DNA of 64,000 nucleotides from Serinus canaria. Lineage: Eukaryota; Chordata; Aves; Passeriformes; Fringillidae. Shown here piece after piece: positions 12,553 through 23,200 of this stretch. Positions within the stretch are counted from its first letter, which is position 1, and each line of letters starts with the position of its first letter. The notes under the pieces are model-generated. The model had not been told where the DNA came from, made no database searches, and saw only the letters and a program-made list of their open reading frames with translations. Location of the stretch: assembly GCF_022539315.1 (NCBI RefSeq), contig NC_066313.1:36121059-36185058 (forward strand), given 5' to 3'. A program made the position numbers and the translations under genes.

Positions 12553-15218
12553 TGCACTAATAGGTTATTTCCCTTATAGAATCTTCCAACCAGCCTTAGA
12601 AACAGCATCCAAGTCAGGTTATCTTGTCACATTATTGGAAACTGTAGGAGGAAGAATGGGATCTATACATTGGTTTTTGTTTCAGTGAGTGGAAGTGAGT
12701 ATCATGTGCAGCTGGGATGAGGAGAAACAGGATTGCCAGGTTTTATTCCTAGTTCCCATGCTGCTCTTATGGATAGAACACCTTAATCCCTCTGTGTTTT
12801 ACTTAATCCACAGGAATAATGAGCACACATTTTACTCCCTTACATACTTACCACTGGGTAAGATATGTCATTTAATGACCTTAATATGTTTTGAGATCAT
12901 TATGTGAAAGACACCACACATAGTGGTAACATCAGTTACTGAAATGGGTATACTAGCAAGAGAAAGGCTCATTCTTAATCCAGGAATGCATCCTAAACCA
13001 TGAACACTGGCTGTGCAAGGAATTTGAATATACCCACAACAAGATTAAGACACAAACAAGGTTGAATGTTGGTAACCAAAATCGTAACTCACTTTTATTT
13101 ACTACCATGGAAGGCAGTAAGGAGGAAAGACTGAAAAGTAGGAAAAAGGAAAAAGAAGTAGAGAAAGCAAGAAAGGATCCCACAGCCCCTTATTGCACCA
13201 GGTCCTCACCTGCACATCACAAGGACGGCTCTGGTGGATCGCGCTGCCGGCAGCTCAGGCGTGCGTAGCTGCCATCTGCTCCTTCTGTTTTCTGAGTGTC
13301 TCAATTCACTCCAACAGACCCAAGCAGCGGTGAAATGGGTTATTTTACAGCAGTTCCACAATTAAAGACCAAATTAACATGTGGCTTAACATGTGAAATT
13401 GCTTTACATAAATATTACTAGTTAAATATAGGCCGTGGAAATGCGTGTGCTGCATATATGAATGTTAACAAATGCAGGCCCTATTTGAGCAAGGCACAGG
13501 CAGCCTCCAAAACTCAAAATAAGAATCTGAGTCAAAGCATAATTGTGTGTGAGCTCAAACCACTGTCATTAGTGTTAGTTGTCTTTGTTAAAGCAGCCTT
13601 CCTCCTGCAGTCACTTTAGGCCATGTATCCTTCTTTCTCTGACCAGAAATCAGCATTACTTTGAAATAAATATTTGGGTAGTAAATCATTACAGCTCTTT
13701 TGTGGTTTGAATCATAATGTTTAGCCAGCAAGTCAGCCGAGGGCAAATTCCGGCTGTGGAAGTGGAAAATAACTGGTCATGTTTGAAGAGAATGGCAGCA
13801 CTACAGCAACAGGTCTCCTGTGTTTGATGGCTTGAAGAGAACCAAGCACTTTGGCTATGGGGGGCAGAGGGGACATTTGCCACAAAAAGGACAAACCCAA
13901 GAAACAGCATGGAGACCACAGCAGGAAGTGCTTGGAAGGGGAGTTTTGAAGCTCTCTTTGAAATACTGCAGCTAAAACTTTTAGAAATATTCCATCATAA
14001 AGTCAATTTCAATCACAGCTTTAAATGACTGACATTGTATACTACATTGCTATCAGTGTAATCTTTACCTTTTGATATTTCCTTCTGTAAAAATTTAGTT
14101 GATGTTATTTATCATTAGGAGAAACAGTTTGATGAGCTTTGGAAGACTAAGCCTCAAAGCAGGTAGTGTGCACTTAGGTGTACTTCAGAGTCGAGCTATT
14201 TTCAAATGGACAGTAGAAGCAGGAGATAGACAGGTTTGGAAGAAAATTCTGGTGACTTAAGCTGCTTCTCTCTTTCAGAATAATTGTGCTAATATTGCTG
14301 TTGAAGTAAGATTTTGGCTTTGTAGCTTTGAAAAAAACTAAAAGATAATAATAACTGGGTTTTTTACACCCTGTCACAACACTTCACATGTTTATCCCTA
14401 ACCTAAGGATTGCTGCTGGATTAGCAAATCCAAAAGTACTCCATTTTCTTAACTCTTGGCAAAACTACTTGCTACATGAGAGGAAATGGAGACAGATCAA
14501 GTGGCTCCACACACAGAGAAGGCATCAGTTCGGCAGCAACTGAACCATAATGAGTCTCTTCTAGAGACTCTTCTCTCAAGAGTCTCTTGGCAATGCTTTT
14601 ACCAAAACATTACGCAGCAGTGAAGATAGCAATGCTTTTATCTATTCCCCTTAAGAACTAAAAGGAGGGCACAGCCCTGCAGCCAAAGCAGAACACAGAG
14701 GAGAGGAGAAGTAGGGTTAGCATTTAAAGTTGAGGTGAACACTTCAAAAATTTCTGATTCTTTGACCTCATCATGTTTTTTACATAGTTTCTGTAATAAT
14801 AGTCTCCAAGAGCAGCTATGACACGTCCCAATCTGGAACTACAGAAAAATAATTAAATAGAAAGCTTTCAGTCCAAGAAGTCTACATCTAGATAGTTGCA
14901 GTTGATTATTAAATACTACAAACTTTTTCAAAGTCCATGTGTAGGAGTTTACTGACTAGGCAAAAATGTACTTCCACTTTCAGCTCATTCTTTTACAAAA
15001 CATTGAATATTTAAGCACTTTTAGTTACTTATTTTATTTTTTTCTTGAAGCCCAGATTAAAGCTTGATTCAAGTTGCAACAATTCCAACGTGTTATAAGA
15101 AATTTTCTAAGCCATCTAATATCTGTTAGCCATGAGGGAAGCCAAACTTTTAGTGATCTCCTATTCCAGAATTGCTTTTTCAATTGATGATATTCCTGCC
15201 TCTTGAGCATTTATGCCA
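12553..15218. other. Non-coding DNA; may include a decayed retroviral LTR at its right end
   Basis: No gene recognised. A small GC-richer patch lies at 13170-13290. A perfect 8-bp hairpin (GAGTCTCT, 3-base loop, AGAGACTC) sits at 14552-14570, with a further AGAGTCTCTT copy at 14579-14588. The sequence left of the polypurine tract at about 15219-15232 should be the 3' LTR of the provirus remnant, but I do not recognise one. Confidence 0.45.
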
Positions 15219-15620
15219 ATTCCCCCTTTTGGGAAGGAGAGAGGTTTTCTGTCTCTACTTCCATATATTACTTTCAATTGATGTCTGACACTGAATTTAT
15301 CTTAAACAAATTCCAATAAGGACTGTGATAATTATAATACAGATTAAGGCCTCAAGTAGTGTAGCCAACCCTTCAGTGACTAATTCCCAATTTCCTGCAG
15401 AATTTTGTTTAGTTGATTAGTCTCTGTAGCCTATTGTAATTCCTCAGGGAATTTTCTGGCTCCCTGACTCAGTGATAGGAATACAGGTGGTGATATTACT
15501 CAAATTGCACATTTTGCCAAACCCTTGAACTAAATCTATGATGAGGTTCCCAGTTTCTCCAGAATAAGCTATATCCCTTTGAGCTACTATTCTACAAAGT
15601 ATAGAAATATGATCTTCATT
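15219..15620 (-). pseudogene. Endogenous retrovirus envelope tail and polypurine tract, decayed
   Basis: On the minus strand, downstream of the integrase remnant, broken open frames resemble the end of a gammaretrovirus-like envelope transmembrane subunit. There is a short segment with a possible N-glycosylation site, then a hydrophobic stretch rich in Leu and Ile near 15290-15340 followed by a stop. After a gap comes an A/G-only run (plus strand ATTCCCCCTTTT, 15219-15230) that fits a polypurine tract primer for plus-strand synthesis. Most of the surface subunit is missing, and stops and frameshifts break the rest, so no protein can be made. The envelope call rests on order and hydrophobicity more than on motifs. 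Confidence 0.45.
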
Positions 15621-15716
15621 AACTGTTTCATTTCAGACAAACACTGTCATGCACTCTATAACCATCAAAAATTCACTTGATCCCAAGTACAATTTAATAA
15701 ATATTTCATTTCAATC

Positions 15717-16500
15717 TTATCTGTAAAGGATTTGCTGTCTGCTGAACAGCCCAGTGAAGTGTTTCCCTGTTTGGGGCTGGCTTTGCCCAGGTGTAGTGAA
15801 TGCAAGAGTCTCTTTCACAGCCACTTGGGTAGCCAGGAGAACTTGGAATGTTTCTTTCCACTTTTCCTTAAGTGTTTCATCATTCCACATGTGGACATAT
15901 ACCTTATCCCTGGGTTGATGAGGATGTGCCTGAATGTCCAAGGTTGTTGAGGAAGCTAAACAACAAACCTATGCAAAACTGACAGCTCTTTTCTCAAAGA
16001 TAATACAGAATCTTTTAAATTTTCATTTCCTATCACATGGCTTTCTCCTGAGATAGTTAGTTTGATACAGCGTGCCGTAAAAAATTTCATAAGGACTTAA
16101 TCTTTCTTTAGATCAAGGCCATTTTCTAATTCTTAATAAGGCTAAAGAAAAAGCCTGAGGCCATCTTAGGGAAGTTTCTTGACAAATCTTACTTATTTGC
16201 TCTTTCAAATTTCGATTAATTCTTTCTACTTTTCCACTGGACTGAGGTCTTTAGGGAGTGTGGAGATTCCATATAACTCCCAAGCACTTTGCATAAACTT
16301 GGAACTGTTTCAGCCACAGAATGAAATTCTCTGTCTGAAGACAGACCCAGTGGTACCCCAAATCTGGGTATAATTTCCTTTAACAAAATTTCTGTTACTT
16401 CTAGAGTTTTGTTGGTGGGACAGACAAAGGCTTCTGGCCATCCAGCAAAGCTATCCACCAAGAACAGTATCAATAACCATCTTCCCAGGGTAGTTCTAAA
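15717..16500 (-). pseudogene. Gammaretrovirus-like integrase remnant (pol 3' end)
   Basis: Two minus-strand open pieces, 16473-16216 and 15941-15717, read as the integrase catalytic core and C-terminal part. The core piece carries the FAGWPEAF, PRFGVP and SSDREFHS segments; in intact integrases these surround the first and second catalytic acidic residues. The second piece has a PRDKVYV segment and a WKETFQVLLATQVAVK segment typical of the C-terminal domain of class I endogenous retroviruses. The pieces are in different frames with stops between them, so the gene is dead. Gag, protease, reverse transcriptase and the 5' part of integrase are absent. It lies just downstream of LTR sequence at 16509-17192. 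Confidence 0.85.
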
Positions 16501-16508
16501 AAATATGT

Positions 16509-17192
16509 CTTGGTTTAAGACAGTCTAAAGAGCTGAACTTTCTAAAATTAGGTACCTCCCCTTAGTTCCATCCAGTCTCTTTCCACAAATAAGGAACAAA
16601 CACAAGCAGACATAAGAGAATAGATAACAATTTATTGACAGGTGAAACAGCAACAGGCAAAAAATAATAGTAAGTAATCGCTAGATAGTGATCACTAGAT
16701 ACAAAATTGCTGAATTTCACAAATCTCATGGGAACAAAGAGACATCCAAAAGGCTGGAAACACCTGCAGGGTGACCCAGCTCCAGGGATTGGCTCACTTT
16801 GCACACTTCACTCCAAAACAGGTTTTGATAGCATGTGGAAGATCACGGTGCCAAAGACTGGTGTCCACAGAAGAGTCCTGCAAAAATCAACTTTATTTGA
16901 ATAAAGGGAGAGTCTAGTGGGCCCCTGTGGGGTCTCTTGAGTTTTTGGAGGATCCAGCCTCCTTTTATCCTAAACTCCCAACCACATGTTGCCCTCCTCC
17001 TTTCCCCATTGGCTGAGGCACTAAGAATGTACAAACTTCCCAAACCACCCACTCCATGTCTTCCTTCCAACAGGTACCCCCCACACACTTTCTTCTAGAA
17101 TATGATTGGGTCTTTCAGGTTATCTAGTTATATGGTCTGATCCCTCCTAGACTCCCCCTAGGAAAACCTGAAAATTTTAAAATTTTCCCACA
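16509..17192 (-). mobile_element. Endogenous retrovirus LTR sequence, minus strand
   Basis: Read on the minus strand, it opens TGTGGGAAAATTTTAAAATT at 17192. It then shows a CAGCCAATGG CCAAT box (about 17017), a GGATAAAAGG TATA-like box (about 16970) and an AATAAA polyadenylation signal (about 16900). A second AATAAA lies at about 16640, and the segment ends CTTAAACCAAGACA at 16509. A possible inner end, TCTTCCACA at 16834, suggests either one 684-bp LTR or a 359-bp LTR next to a second LTR fragment. The plus-strand start TGTCTTGGTTTAAGACA is one I associate with songbird class I LTRs. It abuts the integrase remnant but no primer-binding site follows, so the provirus is deleted or this LTR is nested in it. 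Confidence 0.7.
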
Positions 17193-17203
17193 TGAATATG
17201 GAA

Positions 17204-20200
17204 CTAGGCTTTACAGATCAAGAACAGGGAAGGCTCTGAGTAGCTTACTGAGGTAAGAGATTGCTGGATTGTCTCAAAGATTTCAATAGTCTTGGCTTGT
17301 TGCTCGATTGTGGCTTCCAGCCTTGCTGTTTGCATTTGGAGCCTGAAAAAAAGTACCGGCCTTATCACAGAAGCCCACAAGAGAACAAATCCCAAAAGAA
17401 CAGCATTAAAGAACCTCATCTAAAACAAAAGCATCTTTGAAAATCATGTATTAGGATCTCACAGGGATGCAAGACGACAGCCCTGTTGTTTTCACAGAAT
17501 CACACAAAGTGAAGCCTTGCTCCACTGTCTTACCGTTGAATGCGTTCTTCCAGCTGAGGGATAGCTGCAGCTGAAGAATCAAAAGAATCAACCAGGATGC
17601 ATTGCATGTTCCTCAGAATTGTCATTACCTTCTTTTGGGCATTCTTCCTGGAGTCAGCATAATAGTCATTCTTATTAAGAGGTTCTTTCAGGTCATTGAG
17701 CTGTCAAACCACAAGAACAAACCTCAGTAGAAAGCTTTTATATATTAGAAAATAGTAGAGTGCTTTGATGTTTAACCTCTGATGTTAACTTTCAAAACCT
17801 GTGTTACTTCTTCATCTTTTATAGTGGGCCCTCTCCTACACTGATTTCCTGGAGTGCTTCCCAAAGACTGGAACAACACTTTTCTTATCCTCTCCCTTTT
17901 CAATGACTCTGAACACACTCTGTAGCCTGTTCTGGCGTCATGGTTTAGGAATGCTATTCCCCAATTTGTGCTCCCACTGAGACTCTCCAAACCACACTGC
18001 TGTTCCCTTGCTCCCTCCTTCTCTACCCCTCACCCCAGCAACAGGAAGGAGAGAACTGGGGACACAAAAGGTAAATGCTATGGGTTCAGTTAAGAAAAAT
18101 TTACTGGAATCAGCAATGAGATAAGAAAACAGTAAGACCAACAATATTCATAAGAAAAGTGTTCAAGAGAGAAGTAAGAGATTCATATGCAAAATGCTCA
18201 GAACCAGTGTTACCCAACCACTCCCTCTGCCATGCTTATTCAACCACAAGGGAATAGACTCCCTTTCCTTTCCCCTTCCCCACGCAACACATTGTGTCCT
18301 GCTCCCTCCACCCTGCCCTGCTTCCTCCATCCTCTGTCCTCAGCAATGACCAATGACCCTGAGGTGGTACAGAATAACCTCAGGGCCCTAGCCCCTCCTG
18401 GCTATTGTGATTAGAAACTCCTCCTCTTCCTAAAGTGACTTTACCACTCCATAGCAATGGTGATGGGGGGAAGAAATCCTACAAAACATCAGTGCAATCC
18501 TCCAACAGGCCTATTCTTTCTCTGCCAACACACAGTCCACTTTGCAAAACCACAGAGGAGAAGCAAATACTGTGTGCTCCATGAAGCTTGGGAAGCAGCT
18601 TTTTGAAAGGAATACACGTCCTTCCCATTAAGGACAAAGTGACATCACAGCTAGTGATTTTTTAATTGTAGTCACCAGACTTATAAAATCAGTTGGGTCA
18701 GTCATGTGTCACTCAACTTACCCCTGTTGCAAAGTTGTGTAATGTACTAAGACCACCTCAGTGCAGCCCTTCACTGCTGCTTCAAGTGGTGCCAACAGGC
18801 AAACATCAGAGGCAGCAGTGCTTTTCCTTCCCTGAACAGCCCCATGTTACACAAAAGTCTTAGGGAACGATCTGCTCTGCTCTGTTTACTACAAAGAAGG
18901 CTTGGGACCCTGCCAAGAAACAGGCATTTTCCACACCCTAGTTTTACACCTCTCCAGTTTCTCCAACAGCAGGTTCTGTTCCTGCCTGCTGTTGATCTTC
19001 ACAGTTCCAAGAGGAGCTCCTCCCAGGGAGTCCTTTTTGACAATTTTGTCAAGCTTCTGCCTGGCCAATGGCTAAGGAAATGGTGTTTCATAAGCATAGC
19101 AAAATCAGTGTGAACATGACAACAAAAGTGATGCTTTTACTGATGAAATTACATCATTAGATTGGTCTACAGGTTGAGGGGGAGGTTGGCCAGCAGGTTG
19201 AGGGAGGCTATTCTTCCTTTCTACTCTGCTCTTGTGAGACTGCACCTGAAGTGCTGACTCACCCTCGGAGGACCCCAGCACAAGGCAGACATGGACCTGA
19301 TGAAAAGAGGCCAGAGGAGAGCCACAAAGACATCCATGGGCCTGGAACACCTCTCTCATGGAAAAAGGGTGAGGGACCTGGGATTTTCAAGTTTGGAAAA
19401 AAGCAGGCTCTGGGCAGATATTATTGCAGCCTTTTAACATAAAAAGAAGGAGAGATATTTTTACCAAGGATTGTAGTGACAGGTCAAGGGGCAACAGTTT
19501 AAAATGAAAAGACAGTAGATCTGGATTAGATGTAAGGAGGAAAATTTTCCAAGTATTGTGATGGAACACTGGACCAAGCTGTCCAGATGAGTTGTGCTCA
19601 TCCCTGCATGTGTTCAGAATGAAGCTGAATGGGACCTCAAGCAGCCTCTTTTTGCAGCCCCTTTGCTTCAAATACAGATGAAATTAGGTCCAAAATACAG
19701 CTCAGGTCCAGATTAATTACTTCCTCTCCGCACTATTCCAAAATATACTCACGAGCAAGAGTACATGTGCTTACACTGGTAGGTTCTATTTAGGGATATT
19801 TGCATCCATCTCTAAGAGTCACCTGTTTGTCCTGCTGAGGATTTGTTTGAGTTGAAGAATCAACCTTTAGCTGAAGATCTTCTCCCTGTAATGTAGGAAG
19901 CTGAGCAAACAAGAAAAAAGGGAAACAGCTGGGAAATGAATCCTCCGCAGTACTGCAGCATCACGCTGCCTGCAAGCAGAGAGCACGAGGAAACGTGACT
20001 TCTGCCACGGGCAGTGCAAGAGCTCAGGAAGTACCTTATTCTCAGAAGAGGACATAAAATATTCCTTCGGTTCTGCTCTTGCCACTGATAATTGAGATAA
20101 AAAATAAGGTAAGAGTGTTGCTGCTGCAAGTGCTTCTTTCACTTTGCTTTCCCAAAACTGATCCACTCCAGAGAGGCCCTCAAAGGTAACCATGCAGACG

Positions 20201-23200
20201 CTCTGAAATTACCTTTGCCACGCTTCACTGCAGCAGAGCTCACACCCGCTCTGTTTTGGTCTGCAGAGGGAAGCTGCACATTGGCTGACACTTTCCTTCC
20301 ACCTTCAGAATCAGTCTGCATATTTTAAAAGAAACATATGAGAACTGCCACAGGTTGCTTCCACACCCTCTTCCACCCTCAAAGCTTCTGCTTCAGCCAA
20401 CAAGCCTAATGAGAGAGGATCAGGTGATGGAAATAACAATAAGGGCAAACACAGTCAGCACGTTAGGCATCTCTCTCTTGGGTAGATCTTTCAAAACAGG
20501 ACAAAGTCCTCCCCCCCAAGCTTGAGAAAACCTAGGCAGAAGAAATTGGTCTCTAAATTGTGGGTCATCCACAACCATTTGACATTGACTGGATCCACAG
20601 AAGAGATCTGTGAGGTGGGAAAAAAAGATTCTTACAATGCCAGCCTTCTAGGACCTAGAGGACTGTAACCAGAAGGAAGTTTTACTTATTTGCCCTAGAA
20701 ATCCCACATGGATGTCAGCTGTAAGGAGGGCCAGGACATTAGCCAGACCTCACTTTGTCCCAGTCCCATCTGAACAGCTTGTCTGAAGCAGCAGCATGTC
20801 AAGGTCCAAGTTATGAACGTGTGGCAGAAGCAGCAGCAAAGGAAAATGAGCCCTGAAGCAGGTCAGTCCAGAGGGACTCCCACTGTAAGGTACCTCAGAA
20901 TCCCAGGGAAAATCATTGTATTCCTGTTTTGCTTCCCCCCCTGCTGGCTGCAGGACTCTGCCTTCCTTTTTCACTTCTCTCCATGCTTGTTTTGAGACTC
21001 CTAAGGAAAGATAAGCACACAACAGCTAAGAGGGTTTGTTTTACTCTGCTTTTCTGCATCTGATTCATTCCAGAGAGGCTGACAAAGGTAACCATTCAGT
21101 CCCTCTGAAACTACCTTTGCCAGGTTCCACTGCAGCAGAGCACGCACACGACCCGGTGCGGGTTGCAGCAGGAAGCTGGAGAGCAGCCGACACTTTCCCT
21201 TCACCTGCAGACTCAGTCTGCGTAATGTAAATGACACATGTGAGAGCTGGCACAGGCTGCTTCTCCACCCACTTCCACACTCAAAGGCTGTGCTTTAGCC
21301 ATGAGGCCTAAAAAGAGGGACCAGGTGATGGAAAGAACAAAAAGGGCAAGCACGGCAAGCACATTCAGCATCTCTATTGAGCATTGTTTTCAAAATGGGA
21401 CCAAGTACACCTGTCAATGCCACAGACAATCCAGGCAAAAAAAATTCATCTGCAGAGTGTAGGTCACATGGGACCCCAGCTGATGTTAACTGCATGTACA
21501 GAAGAGAGATTTTTGATGGAAAAATGAATCCTCACAATGCTAGCCTTGCACAGTTTTCACAGGACTGTAACAAACACGGAGCTTTACCACATTATCCTTA
21601 CTGGAAATCTACATTGGACACCAGCCACAAGGATGCCCAGGACATTAGCTTGACCTCACTTTGTCCTAGTCCTATCTGAACAGTGTGTCTGCAGCAGCAG
21701 AATGTCATCAAAGTCTAAGGTATGAGTGTGTGGCAGAAGCAGCATCAAAGGAAAATGAGCCCAGAAGCCAGTTTTGTAGAGGGACCTCACTGTCTCCCTC
21801 AGAAAAGGTACCTCAGAATCCCAAGAATTATCATCTTTTCTTGATCTTCCTGCTGGTTGCAAGACCCCTAAGAATAGATAAGAGACTTGTCACAATCTCT
21901 GAGTACTTGTGTCACTCTCCTTTTCCAAATCTGATTCACTTCAGGGAGGCTTACAAAGTTAACCATGTAGTCCTTTTGAAATTACCTTTGCTGCACTCTG
22001 CTGGAGCGGAGCGCACACGCCCTCCTCGACAGTCTGCAGCCGGACGCTGCCTGCCGGCAAACACTTCTTCTACAATTGCAGAAAAAGGCTGTGTGATTTA
22101 AAAAACACACATGAGAAGTGGCACAGGTGGCTTCTGCCCCCACTTCCATGCTCAAAGCTTCTGATTCAGCCAACATGACTAAGGAGAAGGATAAGGTGAT
22201 GAAAAGAAAAAAAAGGGCAAACAAAGCCAGTGTTGAGCCATCATTCTTGTTGAGCAGGATTTTTTAAATAAGACAAAGTCCCCCTGCCCAGGCTAGAGAG
22301 AACCTAGGCAGAAGAAATGAATTGTGGGCCATACACAACCATTTGGCATTGACAATTCACAAAAGAGATTTGCAAGGAGGGAAAAAGCAATTCTCCAAGG
22401 ACTGTAAGCAGAAGGAAGAGTTACTTCTTTGTCCTAGAAATCCAGCTTGGTGATCAGCCAAAAGGAGGTCCCAGACTTTAGCTGGACCTCACTTTGTCCC
22501 AGTCCTATCTGAAAAGATTATCTGAAGCAGCAACTGGTTAAGGTCCAAGTAAGGAGGGTGTGGCAGAAGCAGCATCAGAGAAAGTACCTCTGAACCCCAG
22601 GAGGAATCACCATCTTCCTTTTCAGCTTCTACTGATGCTGCGCCGGGCAAGACACCTAAGGAAAGATAAGAAGCGTGTCGTTTCCGTGGGTGCTTATTTC
22701 ACTCTGCTTTTCTCCACCTGCTTCACTCCAGAGAGGCTCACAAAGGTACCCATTTAATCCCTCTGAAATTACCTTTGCCACGCTCCACTGCAGCAGAGCG
22801 CGCACACGACCTGGTGCTGGCTGCAGCAGGAAGCCGCGCGCTAGCCCGCACTTTCCTTCGACCTTTAGGGTCAGTCTGTGTAATTTAAAAGACACACATG
22901 AGAATTGGCACAGGCTGCTTCTACACCCACTTCCCTGCTTGAAATTTCTTCTTCTGCCATCAGGCCTAAGGAGAGGAGTCAGGGGACGAAACAACAAAAG
23001 GAGCCAACACAGCCAACATGTTTAGCAGCATCCTGTCGAGTAGGGTTTTCAAAATACAGTCAAGGACACCCCTCTGAGCTAGAGAGAACCTAGGCAAAAT
23101 AATTATTGTCTAAAGTGCAGGTCATATGGGAGCTGTTTGACGTTGACCACACCTAGAGAAGTGAGAGAAACCAATCTGATTTTTATTAATGCCTGAGCAC

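Noticed and set aside
17350..17419. Hydrophobic start (MRFFNAVLLG) upstream of exon 24 as a membrane segment
   Set aside because: It is in the intron before a strong TTTTTTTCAG acceptor; the earlier TTTTAG acceptor would give a stop in the required phase.
19387..19671. Minus-strand open frame as another exon of the ankyrin gene
   Set aside because: It is antisense to a CR1 tail and does not fit splice phases.
20760..20810. A possible third exon per module around the GGACTGGGACAAA|GTGAGG donor-like site
   Set aside because: It would leave phase 2 and break the frame into the next A exon, and the GT is lost in modules 1 and 3.
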